Positions 1-6,462 are shown, numbered from the stretch's first letter. The stretch: 8,641 bases of DNA from Alkanindiges sp. (GCA_030152125.1 JASLIR010000103.1:1-8641); one strand, 5' to 3'. Notes: a model not told the origin generated them from the letters alone. Translations and numbers: made by a program.

Positions 1-2
1 CC

Positions 3-1085
3 AATTTCAATTCCCCCGCACTGGTGCGCCTGAGTGGTGCCATCACCGCTTTGGTGCTCACCCTGTTACTGGCCAGCTGGTTACTGCCTGCATCCCTGCA
101 GCAAAATATGCACCAGCTGGATTTCTGGCTGGCATGGGTATTGTGCATGCTGTTTATTGCCCTGCCATTTACCCTGCTGGAAATTGCCCTGGCTAAACGC
201 AGTCAGGCCGCACCACTGGTTGCCATTGCCGTATTAACCCGGGAAGCCGACATCAAGCCTACCTGGCGTATTACTGCATGGCTGGCCGCCGGATTAACCG
301 CATTGGTCAGTGGTGGCCTGCTATTCCATGCCAGCCAGACGCTGGTGGCATCGCAACAGCCACATATCGGCCAGTTTAGTGCCTATGTACCTGCGGCATT
401 GGTGCTGCTGGCCATAGCATTGTCCTTTGTGCCACGGGTGCTATTACTGCTGGTGGCGGCTTTAACCCTGCTGGCCTCCATTGTACTGAATGTATTGCAT
501 GGGGATGTTGCTGGCTGGCAGTGGACAGCATTTAGTCTGAAAGAGTGGGCGTGGGTAGTGGTATTAACGCTGGTGAGTACCGGTCTGGGCTATGGTCTGT
601 ACTGGCAACTGGCAGCGCAGGCCAGCGCGCAGCGCGCAGTACAGTGGGCCTTACCGGTATGGGGCGCACAACTGGCTGCTGGGGTGATTCTGGCTTTAAG
701 TGCTGGTTTAACAGCGACTCCTGCCAGCAGTATTTTGCTGGTACTGGCCTTACTAAGTGCCTCAGCTACCCTGGTTGGCTTACTGCGTGGGCAGTTGCAG
801 GCACGTGGTGTGGCGCTGGTACTGCAGTGGTTATTCGTACTGGCTGGTTTGCTACTGTGGTTATTGCCTGTGCAGCCTGTATTGACCATCGTTACCGGAT
901 TACTTGGTTTACTGGTATGCCTGCTGTATGCAGTTTTTGCCGGCTGGCTGATGAAGATCAGCCATTTGCGCAAGGCCCTAAGTTTTGAGCAGGAAGCCGT
1001 ATATAACCTGTGGCGGGTAATGGTGCGTATTGCGATTCCGCTGGCCTTGATTATTGCAATCATTGGCTGGTTATTGCCGGTGTAA
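3..1085 (+). CDS. Polytopic membrane protein, divergent NSS (SNF)-like transporter, 5' partial
   Basis: Integral inner-membrane protein, probably a solute transporter. From the GTG at 24 it spans 353 residues with about 11 hydrophobic segments (roughly residues 6-22, 33-55, 83-106, 120-136, 138-157, 172-195, 207-227, 235-254, 262-281, 285-311 and 331-352). The block LPFTLLEIALAKRSQAAP (about 47-64) resembles the TM2 end of neurotransmitter:sodium symporters, and NLWRVMVRIAIPLALII (about 327-343) resembles their last helix. The canonical Na+-binding TM1 glycine/asparagine motif is not seen, so function is uncertain. The frame is open to the left edge (codons from base 3) and no Shine-Dalgarno precedes GTG 24, so the real start probably lies upstream of the window. 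A hairpin terminator follows 75 bases after the stop. Another polytopic family is possible; family assignment about 50% sure, membrane nature certain. Confidence 0.8.
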   Translation, partial: NFNSPALVRLSGAITALVLTLLLASWLLPASLQQNMHQLDFWLAWVLCMLFIALPFTLLEIALAKRSQAAPLVAIAVLTREADIKPTWRITAWLAAGLTALVSGGLLFHASQTLVASQQPHIGQFSAYVPAALVLLAIALSFVPRVLLLLVAALTLLASIVLNVLHGDVAGWQWTAFSLKEWAWVVVLTLVSTGLGYGLYWQLAAQASAQRAVQWALPVWGAQLAAGVILALSAGLTATPASSILLVLALLSASATLVGLLRGQLQARGVALVLQWLFVLAGLLLWLLPVQPVLTIVTGLLGLLVCLLYAVFAGWLMKISHLRKALSFEQEAVYNLWRVMVRIAIPLALIIAIIGWLLPV

Positions 1086-1159
1086 TTATCTACCAGCATA
1101 ATTTCTGTGTAACCATCATTTGCCGCCAAAGGCATAAAGAAACGGCATCAAGATGGGTT

Positions 1160-1200
1160 AAAATGGCATACTGTTCCGGCAGTATGCCATTTTTGTTTTA
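1160..1200 (+). terminator. Rho-independent terminator between the membrane gene and rnfH
   Basis: A perfect 14-bp stem (1160-1173 with 1180-1193) has a 6-base loop TTCCGG and is followed by a T-rich tail reaching 1199, interrupted by one G. It is oriented to end transcription of the membrane-protein gene. It lies only 28 bases before the rnfH start, so it also insulates or attenuates rnfH. The A-run at its left base gives a short T-run on the other strand, so weak bidirectional action is possible. Confidence 0.85.
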
Positions 1201-1202
1201 AT
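1197..1202 (+). promoter_or_regulatory. Possible -10 box for rnfH
   Basis: TTTAAT matches the sigma-70 -10 consensus at 5 of 6 positions and would start a transcript near 1209 with a leader of about 19 bases. The -35 at 17-bp spacing (1174-1179, TTCCGG, the terminator loop) is poor. It is proposed because rnfH sits immediately behind a strong terminator and needs either its own promoter or readthrough. Confidence 0.25.
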
Positions 1203-1227
1203 GAGTTTTGAGAGATAGGGAAGCGCA

Positions 1228-1578
1228 ATGTCAGCCCAGCAACATAATGCCCAGGTTCAGGTAGCCTATGTAGAAGACCAGGCGAATGGTGGCGGGCAAT
1301 ATCTGGTAGATGTTGTCTTGCAGCCGGGTATGAGCACGATGCAGGTGTTGCAGGCATCCGGTTTGCTGGACAAGCTGGCAAAAGGGCAGGCGCTGGTGGT
1401 GGGGGTGTTTAGCCACCGCATTGATGTTGAAAACTATTTGCCGCAGAATGGCGACCGCTTTGAGATTTATCGTCCGCTGACCCGTGACCCGAAAGAAGTA
1501 CGCCGCAAGCGTGCCGATGCCAATCCGGTGGGCAGGCGCAAGGCGCGGATTAATGAAAAATATAGTAATGAATCATAG
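1228..1578 (+). CDS. rnfH: RnfH family protein (UPF0125)
   Basis: Small ubiquitin-like-fold protein of the RnfH/UPF0125 family, whose biochemical role is not firmly known; in other proteobacteria it is found near rnf genes or with ratA/smpB. The 116 residues include the family core: a beta strand VQVAYVED (10-17), a TMQVLQASGLL segment (37-47), VVGVFSHRIDVENYLPQNGD (57-76) and the hallmark DRFEIYRPLTRDPKEVRRKR (76-95), followed by a basic tail. Length fits the family (about 95-120 aa). ATG 1228 follows AGGGA (1217-1221) at 6-base spacing. No ratA or bamE is visible next to it, the usual neighbours in related genomes: a membrane gene lies before it and an FxLYD gene after it. Confidence 0.93.
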   Translation: MSAQQHNAQVQVAYVEDQANGGGQYLVDVVLQPGMSTMQVLQASGLLDKLAKGQALVVGVFSHRIDVENYLPQNGDRFEIYRPLTRDPKEVRRKRADANPVGRRKARINEKYSNES

Positions 1579-1606
1579 ATAAAGAGAAATAAATAAGGTG
1601 AAGTAA

Positions 1607-1798
1607 ATGGCTGATGAAGGTGAAAAGCGTATCTGGCAAGGCTTTAGTTTTGGCTTGGGGCTACTCATTCCCATGGCATTTGCCGTAATGGTGGGGAGGC
1701 GGGCTGGAGTGTTATATCCAGTTTTATATATGCTTCCAGCGATACCAACCCGGAATACGCCGAATGGGACAAGGATTATTCTGCTGATGTTGAGGTGA
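1607..1798 (+). CDS. N-terminal part of a frame-disrupted membrane-anchored FxLYD protein
   Basis: This 63-codon frame starts at ATG 1607 behind a good Shine-Dalgarno AAGGTG (1595-1600, 6-base spacing), 28 bases after rnfH. Its first 30 residues look genuine: a charged start (MADEGEKR) followed by a hydrophobic membrane segment GLGLLIPMAFAVMVG (16-30). After that the frame turns into arginine/proline-rich sequence without character and ends at a TGA overlapping a GTG. Meanwhile the -1 frame reads sensibly from about 1696 onward. I infer that the natural product is 154 residues, made by joining this frame up to the GGG codon at 1694-1696 with the downstream frame. Whether this is a sequencing error, a real mutation or programmed frameshifting cannot be told from here. 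Confidence 0.6.
   Translation: MADEGEKRIWQGFSFGLGLLIPMAFAVMVGRRAGVLYPVLYMLPAIPTRNTPNGTRIILLMLR
1693..1699 (+). other. Inferred -1 frameshift site
   Basis: The run GGGG (1693-1696) precedes AGG (1697-1699). Reading GTG GGG and then slipping back one base continues as GAG GCG GGC TGG, giving VGEAGW and fusing the membrane segment to the FxLYD domain. One missing G in the run would have the same effect. The rare Arg codon AGG would be in the A site at the slip, which is compatible with slippage, but no clear stimulatory stem was identified downstream. Confidence 0.5.
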
Positions 1799-2070
1799 CT
1801 ACCTTTAGGGATACCCAACTGGGCAATGAAGTACTTATACTGGGTACTGTAAAAAATAATGCTAAAAAGACACTAAGCTCAATTGAGATTGAGGCCGAAT
1901 TTTTTGATGAAAAAGGTCAGTTTGTATATGAAACATCCACAGCCCTTAAGCGCAGTAAGCTGCAACCGGGGCAACTGGAAAACTTCCAGATGAGCTGTGG
2001 TTGCAAAGATAAGCCATTTCCAGCCTATAAACGGGTAAAAGTAAGTGTGGTGGCTGCACGCGCGTATTAG
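1795..2070 (+). CDS. FxLYD-type domain, C-terminal part of the disrupted gene
   Basis: The frame can be called from GTG 1795 (91 aa), but coding character extends upstream to about 1696 (residues reading DTNPEYAEWDKDYSADVEV), and GTG 1795 has no Shine-Dalgarno. The section LILGTVKNNAKKTLSSIEIE followed by AEFFDEKGQ and then KLQPGQLENF has the layout of FxLYD domains (PF-type FxLYD): a GxVkN start, a strand ending in an aromatic-D pair, and a LxPGq turn. These are usually extracytoplasmic beta-sandwich domains behind a membrane anchor. A CGC pair (MSCGCKD) near the end could form or bind something, but no function is known. Paired with the membrane segment encoded at 1607-1696, it would be a 154-residue anchored protein. 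It ends 71 bases before a bidirectional terminator. Confidence 0.65.
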   Translation: MTTFRDTQLGNEVLILGTVKNNAKKTLSSIEIEAEFFDEKGQFVYETSTALKRSKLQPGQLENFQMSCGCKDKPFPAYKRVKVSVVAARAY

Positions 2071-2140
2071 TGCTTATAACGCCAGACCATGGTTTAAATA
2101 TTGTGCCTGATTTCAGCAAGCCAGCCTTTTGTGCAACAAT

Positions 2141-2174
2141 AAAAAAGCGTATCAGGTCACTGATACGCTTTTTT
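2141..2174. terminator. Bidirectional terminator between the FxLYD gene and zapA
   Basis: A perfect 15-bp stem (2141-2155 with 2160-2174), AAAAAAGCGTATCAG paired across a GTCA loop, has six A/T pairs at its base, so it gives a U-run on both strands. It ends the plus-strand FxLYD transcript and the minus-strand zapA transcript, which stops at 2192. Confidence 0.9.
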
Positions 2175-2191
2175 GGTGTCTGAGCGGGTTT

Positions 2192-2470
2192 TTAATCGTC
2201 CACTGCTTTTTCCAGTTCCTGTACCAGCTGCTTTAATATGCGCTGGTGGCTGGTTTGCTCCTGCAAAGTTTTGTTCAGGTTTAATATTTCCTGCGCCAGG
2301 TTCAGTGCTACCAAAACAGCCAGGCGCTCTGTTTCAATGCGCGGCATGGCACTACGGGCTTCACGCAGTTTTTGGGTTAAAAAGTTGGCTGCATTACGTA
2401 ACTGCTGTTCTTCTTCCGGTTCACAGCCCAGCTTGTAGGTGCGGTCCAGAATCTGTAAATCCAGGCTCAT
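2192..2470 (-). CDS. zapA: Cell division protein ZapA
   Basis: Cytoplasmic Z-ring associated protein that bundles and stabilises FtsZ filaments at midcell. The 92 residues show the family pattern: N-terminal beta strand with LDLQILDRTYKLGCEPEEE (3-21), then LRNAANFLTQKLREAR (24-39), the conserved ERLAVLVALNLAQEIL (48-63) and a C-terminal coiled coil to the end (64-90). Length is typical (about 90-110). Its ATG shares a base with the TGA of the upstream coiled-coil gene (TGATG at 2468-2472), so translation is probably coupled. The Shine-Dalgarno would lie within the upstream gene's last codons. A terminator follows 17 bases after the stop; the 6S RNA gene and the 5-formyl-THF cyclo-ligase gene that often follow zapA in gammaproteobacteria are absent here. 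Confidence 0.95.
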   Translation of the reverse strand: MSLDLQILDRTYKLGCEPEEEQQLRNAANFLTQKLREARSAMPRIETERLAVLVALNLAQEILNLNKTLQEQTSHQRILKQLVQELEKAVDD

Positions 2471-2991
2471 CAGGCATCTCCCTCAGATGATTCTGCCGGT
2501 GAAGCAGCGCCAAGCTGTCCCAGCGAGGCCAGACGCTGGATAATGGCTTCCACCTTGCGCTTGGCATGTTCGTTCTTAATAATTAACTCATCACGCTCGT
2601 GCACAATTTCCTGATGATCCTGCTGTGCCTTGGCCTGTGCTTCCAGCATACGGTCACGTTCGGTTTTCATGCCATCACGGGCAACCAGCAGTAACTCAAA
2701 GCGGTTTTTCAGCTCGCCGGCATTTTGTTCCAGGCGACCATAACGCTCTGCCAGCGCGGTAGCATCCAGGTTCAGGCTGGTATAGCGCTCATTCAGGGCA
2801 GCCAGTTCCTGTTCCAGTTCCTGATTGCGGACCGTGGTCAATTCCAGTGCTTCGCGCACTGCAGGGTCTTCCACCGTTTTAGGTTTGGCCTCTAGCTGTA
2901 CCTGCAAATCCTGTTTCTCCGCCTTGAGCGTTTGTACCTGAGAAATCAGTTTTTGAGTGAGCGTTTGTAAACGCTGAAGTTCTTCCAACAT
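2470..2991 (-). CDS. ZapB-like coiled-coil protein, C-terminus TIGR02449-like
   Basis: A 173-residue, almost entirely helical coiled-coil protein without a signal peptide or membrane segment. Heptad-like leucines run through residues 1-35 and 45-157, with a break around KPKTVEDPA (36-44). The segment HERDELIIKNEHAKRKVEAI (131-150) resembles the short TIGR02449 family, whose genes sit next to zapA in pseudomonads. Those proteins are only about 65-75 residues, so this one is more than twice as long, with an extended N-terminal coil. It ends in an acidic, low-complexity tail (SPAESSEGDA). By position it is probably the ZapA partner, comparable in arrangement to E. coli ZapB or the Caulobacter zapA-zauP pair; that role is inferred. 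Its stop overlaps the zapA start by one base. ATG 2991 lacks a strong Shine-Dalgarno. Confidence 0.8.
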   Translation of the reverse strand: MLEELQRLQTLTQKLISQVQTLKAEKQDLQVQLEAKPKTVEDPAVREALELTTVRNQELEQELAALNERYTSLNLDATALAERYGRLEQNAGELKNRFELLLVARDGMKTERDRMLEAQAKAQQDHQEIVHERDELIIKNEHAKRKVEAIIQRLASLGQLGAASPAESSEGDA

Positions 2992-3022
2992 GATTGGGTC
3001 GCGTGAATGATCAATGGGTAGT

Positions 3023-3052
3023 AATATAGAGGTCTATGTACAGGTTGGTCAA
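3023..3052 (-). promoter_or_regulatory. Sigma-70 promoter for the ZapB-like/zapA operon
   Basis: On the minus strand TTGACC (3047-3052) and TATATT (3023-3028) are separated by 18 bases, each matching consensus at 5 of 6 positions. Transcription would begin near 3016, giving a leader of about 25 bases before ATG 2991. The -35 lies inside the first codons of the longer ygfB reading frame, so it also bears on where ygfB starts. Confidence 0.6.
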
Positions 3053-3677
3053 TGTGATGCAAGACGATATTTCAGGTTGGAACGAGTGGGAAGCCGCTTT
3101 TGGCAATATTCCGGAGCTAACGAGCCCCAGTGAACTGCATGGTGTGCTGATGGGTATTGTGGCGGTAGCCCAGGCGCCCACGTCCGAACAATGGTTACAG
3201 ATTCTGGCGCAACTGGATGTGGAAAGCCTTTCTGGGGAGGCTTTACAACTGCTGACGGACGAAGCTGAAGATGTGGCAGCAGCACTGGCGGATGATAGCC
3301 TGGACTATATGCCGCTGTTGCCGGATGACCAGCACCTGCTGATTGAACGGGTTCAGGCACTGGCAGACTGGTGTGGTGGTGTGGTGCTGGGTTTTGGCTT
3401 GGCTTCCGGACAAATCCGTAATGATGAAGCTGAGTTACTGGAAGACCTGCAGGACGTAGCCGCCGTGGAGTTTAACAGTGGCGACGATGATGAAGAAGGC
3501 GAGGCCAGCTATGCTGACCTGGTAGAATTTGTGCGCCTGATTCCAGTCAGCCTGGCTACCGGGCGTAAAAAACAGCTGATAGCGGATACGCCTTTACTAA
3601 AAAATGCGCCTCAACCGCAGCAGCAGGAAGCCAATGTATCTGTAGTGGACATGTTTACGCCGGGTCGTCCTTCTTAA
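3036..3677 (+). CDS. ygfB: YgfB/YecA (UPF0149) family protein
   Basis: Cytoplasmic all-helical protein of the UPF0149 family. Its homologue in Pseudomonas aeruginosa is reported to act as a regulator opposing AlpA-dependent expression; the general role is unclear. Family marks are SPSELHGVLMGIV (30-42), the ALADWCGGVVLGFGL block (108-122), an ELLEDLQDVAAVE stretch (133-145) and an acidic loop followed by SYADLVEFVRLIPVSL (158-173). The tail is Gln/Pro-rich and ends in MFTPGRPS. From ATG 3036 it is 213 residues against about 190 in E. coli. ATG 3036 has GAGG only 3 bases away; ATG 3057 (206 aa) has weaker upstream purines but fits family length and leaves the minus-strand -35 outside the gene, so the start is unsettled. 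It heads the plus-strand run to pepP, the usual order in related genomes. Confidence 0.9.
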   Translation: MYRLVNVMQDDISGWNEWEAAFGNIPELTSPSELHGVLMGIVAVAQAPTSEQWLQILAQLDVESLSGEALQLLTDEAEDVAAALADDSLDYMPLLPDDQHLLIERVQALADWCGGVVLGFGLASGQIRNDEAELLEDLQDVAAVEFNSGDDDEEGEASYADLVEFVRLIPVSLATGRKKQLIADTPLLKNAPQPQQQEANVSVVDMFTPGRPS

Positions 3678-3699
3678 TGATGCAGGGCTGATATGCTCA

Positions 3700-3728
3700 A
3701 TCAGCCATCTATTGAACAGATGGCTGAT
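3700..3728 (+). other. Hairpin in the ygfB-pepP gap
   Basis: A perfect 11-bp stem, ATCAGCCATCT (3700-3710) with 3718-3728, has a 7-base loop and lies 23 bases after the ygfB stop. It has no T-run on either side, so it is not a typical intrinsic terminator. It may act as an RNA-stability or processing element protecting the ygfB 3' end. Confidence 0.6.
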
Positions 3729-3740
3729 AAAACTGCGCTG

Positions 3741-3768
3741 TTGTATATAAAAAAATGCTACAAATAAT
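3741..3768 (+). promoter_or_regulatory. Weak candidate promoter for pepP-ubiH-ubiI
   Basis: An AT-rich stretch contains TTGTAT (3741-3746, 3 of 6) and AATAAT (3763-3768, 5 of 6) at 16-bp spacing, which would give a leader of about 35 bases before ATG 3812. An alternative extended -10 is TGCTACAAA (3756-3764). The AT content contrasts with the flanking genes, but the boxes are poor and readthrough from ygfB is equally likely. Confidence 0.25.
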
Positions 3769-3811
3769 CCTGTTATTCATCGCCAATTTATTCGTGAGTT
3801 ATTGAAGCCGC

Positions 3812-5143
3812 ATGAACCAGCAAGCTCCCGCCGTGTTAAGCCAAAGCGTATTTGCCAGCCGCCGTGTCCGTTTACTGCAATTAATGGGTGATGATGCGAT
3901 TGCCATTATTGCCACCAGCAAGGTTGCGGTGCGTAACCGTGATGCCGACTATAAGTTCCGTGCCGACAGCAGCTTTTATTATCTGACCGGGTTTGCCGAG
4001 CCGGAAGCAGTGGCTGTACTGCAAAGCAGTAACGACAAACCCTATACCCTGTTTTGCCGCGAGCGTAACCGTGAGCGTGAAATATGGGATGGTCTGCGTG
4101 CCGGTACGGCTGGTGCTGTAGCCACCTACCAGGCAGATGAAGCCCTGGTAATTGAAGAGTTGGACAAGCACATTATTGCCATGCTGAGCGGCAAAAAACG
4201 TGTGTATGTACGGTTGGGGCAGGATGCCGAATTTGATGCGCGTTTTAGCGAGTGGCTGCGCCGGGTGATTGCGCAGCAGCGGCAGGGTGGGCAGGTACCG
4301 CTGGAAGTGGTACAGCTGGATCAGCTGCTGGACGAAATGCGCCTGTTTAAGGATGAGCATGAAGTGGCGCTGATGCGCCGGGCTGCTGAAATCAGTGCAT
4401 CTGCCCATGTGCGTGCCATGCAGCAGGTTCGCCCCGGCATGCTGGAATATGCACTGGAGGCCGAGTTGCTGTATGTGTTTGCGCAGAACGGTTGCCAGAC
4501 CGCCTATAACAGCATTGTGGGTGGTGGCGAAAATGCCTGTATTCTGCACTATGTGGAAAATAACAAGCCCTTGCAGGATGGCGACCTGGTGCTGATTGAT
4601 GCCGGTGCCGAACTGGACCATTATGCGGCAGATATTACCCGTACCTTTCCGGTCAATGGCAAGTTTTCGCCGGAACAGAAAGCCCTGTATGAACTGGTGC
4701 TAAAGGCCCAGCTGGCCGCCATTGATGCCACTAGAGTGGGCGTGCATTATAAATACCCACACGAAGTAGCCGTTAAAATACTGACCGAAGGGCTGGTGGA
4801 ATTGGGCCTGCTACAGGGCAATGTGGACGAGCTGATTAGCAGCGAAGCATTCCGCCGTTTTTATATGCATGGCACTGGGCACTGGCTGGGTATGGATGTG
4901 CATGATGTGGGCAATTACAAGATTGATGGTGAATGGCGCGGCTACCAGCCCGGTATGGTGGTGACGGTAGAACCCGGCCTGTATGTGGCCCCGGACGATG
5001 ACACGGTAGAGGCACGCTGGCGTGGTATTGGTATCCGTATTGAGGATGATGTACTGCTGACTGCAGAAGGCAATGATGTACTGACCAAAGATGTACCAAA
5101 AAGTGTGGCAGAGATTGAAGCGCTGATGCAGGCTGCAGGCTGA
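3812..5143 (+). CDS. pepP: Xaa-Pro aminopeptidase P (M24B)
   Basis: Cytoplasmic metallopeptidase that removes an N-terminal residue preceding proline. It is 443 residues, like E. coli PepP (441). The N-terminal creatinase-like domain (about 1-175) includes FRADSSFYYLTGFAEPEAV (49-67); the C-terminal pita-bread domain (about 180-440) holds the dinuclear metal site. By alignment with E. coli PepP the five ligands are all present: D263 (LIDAGAE), D274 (AADITRTFP), H357 (GTGHWLG), E387 (VTVEPGLY) and E411 (GIRIEDD). The catalytic histidines H246, H353 and H364 are also present, so the enzyme looks intact. The Shine-Dalgarno before ATG 3812 is weak (GAAG at 3804-3807). It lies between ygfB and ubiH, a widely conserved order, with a 74-base gap to ubiH. 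Confidence 0.97.
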   Translation: MNQQAPAVLSQSVFASRRVRLLQLMGDDAIAIIATSKVAVRNRDADYKFRADSSFYYLTGFAEPEAVAVLQSSNDKPYTLFCRERNREREIWDGLRAGTAGAVATYQADEALVIEELDKHIIAMLSGKKRVYVRLGQDAEFDARFSEWLRRVIAQQRQGGQVPLEVVQLDQLLDEMRLFKDEHEVALMRRAAEISASAHVRAMQQVRPGMLEYALEAELLYVFAQNGCQTAYNSIVGGGENACILHYVENNKPLQDGDLVLIDAGAELDHYAADITRTFPVNGKFSPEQKALYELVLKAQLAAIDATRVGVHYKYPHEVAVKILTEGLVELGLLQGNVDELISSEAFRRFYMHGTGHWLGMDVHDVGNYKIDGEWRGYQPGMVVTVEPGLYVAPDDDTVEARWRGIGIRIEDDVLLTAEGNDVLTKDVPKSVAEIEALMQAAG

Positions 5144-5217
5144 CGAGGTTTTGTCTTGTTTGCCTTTTTGCTGGCCAGATTTAAATGTTTAGATGAATAG
5201 AGATTAAGGAAGAAATA

Positions 5218-6462
5218 ATGCAGCAGGCCATACAACAGGCTACACAAAAAACAGCACAACAACCCGTGCTAGTGGTTGGCGGTGGCATGGTGGGCTTAAG
5301 CCTGGCCTTAATGCTGGCCAAGCAGGGGATTGCCATTCGCCTGCTGGAAGCCTACCGTTATCCCGCTGATATGTCGGCAGATGCAGCCTTATATCAAACC
5401 AGTTTTGACAGCCGTAATACCGCCCTGTCGCGCCGTAGCGTGCAGATATACAGCGAGCTGGGCATCTGGGACAAGTTACAACAGTACGCTACGCCGATTC
5501 TGCAAGTGAATATTAGTGAGCAGGGTAGTTTTGGCAAGGCACGTTTAAAAGCCGCTGAGGAAAATATTGAAAGCTTTGGTCAGGTGATTGAAAACGCCTG
5601 GCTGGGCCGCGTATTGCTGGCAGCGGTGCGTGCACAGCCGCTGATTGAGCTGATTGATGGTGTACAGGTAATTTCACTTAAGCAGGATGAACAGCAGGTC
5701 AGCATTGAAGCCAGGCATGGCGAAACCAGCCTGAATTTCCAGTCCAGCCTGTTAATTGCGGCAGATGGCCGCGATTCCTTCTGTCGCCAAGCCTTGGGTA
5801 TTGGCGCAGATGTACGTGACTATGCACAGGTGGCGATTGTGAGCACGGTGCAAACATCCAAAGCGCATGAGCAGGTAGCTTTTGAGCGTTTTAGCGAGTT
5901 TGGCCCGCTGGCCCTATTGCCCTTGCCGGGTGACTATCGCCGCTCGGTAGTATGGACAGTACCGGCAGGTACCGAACAGGACTGGCTGGGTGAGCAGAAT
6001 GACCAGCGTTTTCTGGATGCCCTGCAGCAGACCTATGGTAACCGGGCTGGTGAGTTTGTAAAAAGTGGTACACGTGGGGCTTATCCCTTATCACAAGTAT
6101 TGGCACACCAGCAGGTTAGCGGGCGGGTGGTGCTGATGGGCAATGCCGCACATACCCTGCATCCGGTAGCTGGTCAGGGCTTTAACCTGTGTATGCGCGA
6201 TGCGCATGTGCTCAGTAATATGCTGGCCACGCAACAGCAGCAACAACAGGATTTAGGTAATCAAAGCCAGTTAAAAGCCTATGAACAGGCACGCTTGCAA
6301 GACCAGAAGCGGGTGATTTTCTTCTGCGACAGTGTGGTGCGCGGTTTTTCCAACCAGAATATTGTGCTTAAACTGGCACGTAATATGGGGCTGGTGGCCT
6401 TTGATGTGATTCCGGGTGCCAAGCAGCTGGTAGCCACCTTTGCCATGGGATTAAAAGTATGA
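5218..6462 (+). CDS. ubiH: 2-octaprenyl-6-methoxyphenol hydroxylase UbiH
   Basis: FAD-dependent, O2-using monooxygenase of ubiquinone biosynthesis, acting on the C1 position of the ring, in the Ubi complex at the inner membrane. The 414 residues carry the ADP-binding GGGMVG (21-26) after a short hydrophobic strand, FDSRNTALSRRSV (63-75) as in UbiH proteins, the second FAD motif AADGRDS (181-187) and LMGNAAHTLHPVAGQGFNL (306-324). The last has N in place of the more common D, as E. coli UbiH also does. It starts at ATG 5218 behind TAAGGA (5205-5210), 7-base spacing. Six glutamines (339-344) from alternating CAA/CAG codons form a small low-complexity insert after that motif. Its stop overlaps the next start by ATGA. 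UbiF/UbiI paralogues are possible but the FDSRNTALS and GNAA marks favour UbiH. Confidence 0.93.
   Translation: MQQAIQQATQKTAQQPVLVVGGGMVGLSLALMLAKQGIAIRLLEAYRYPADMSADAALYQTSFDSRNTALSRRSVQIYSELGIWDKLQQYATPILQVNISEQGSFGKARLKAAEENIESFGQVIENAWLGRVLLAAVRAQPLIELIDGVQVISLKQDEQQVSIEARHGETSLNFQSSLLIAADGRDSFCRQALGIGADVRDYAQVAIVSTVQTSKAHEQVAFERFSEFGPLALLPLPGDYRRSVVWTVPAGTEQDWLGEQNDQRFLDALQQTYGNRAGEFVKSGTRGAYPLSQVLAHQQVSGRVVLMGNAAHTLHPVAGQGFNLCMRDAHVLSNMLATQQQQQQDLGNQSQLKAYEQARLQDQKRVIFFCDSVVRGFSNQNIVLKLARNMGLVAFDVIPGAKQLVATFAMGLKV

Noticed and set aside
590..1135. Minus-strand 181-codon open frame inside the membrane-protein gene.
   Set aside because: Low-complexity antisense shadow of a hydrophobic coding frame, with no RBS or family resemblance.
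2173..2490. Plus-strand open frame across zapA.
   Set aside because: It overlaps zapA completely in antisense and begins at the terminator; its translation has no family character.
3881..4621. Minus-strand 246-codon open frame inside pepP.
   Set aside because: Antisense to an intact, motif-complete enzyme gene; the His/Gln-rich translation has no recognisable domain.
5144..5217. Promoter for ubiH in the pepP-ubiH gap.
   Set aside because: No pair of boxes at acceptable spacing reached a reasonable match, and co-transcription with pepP is simpler.
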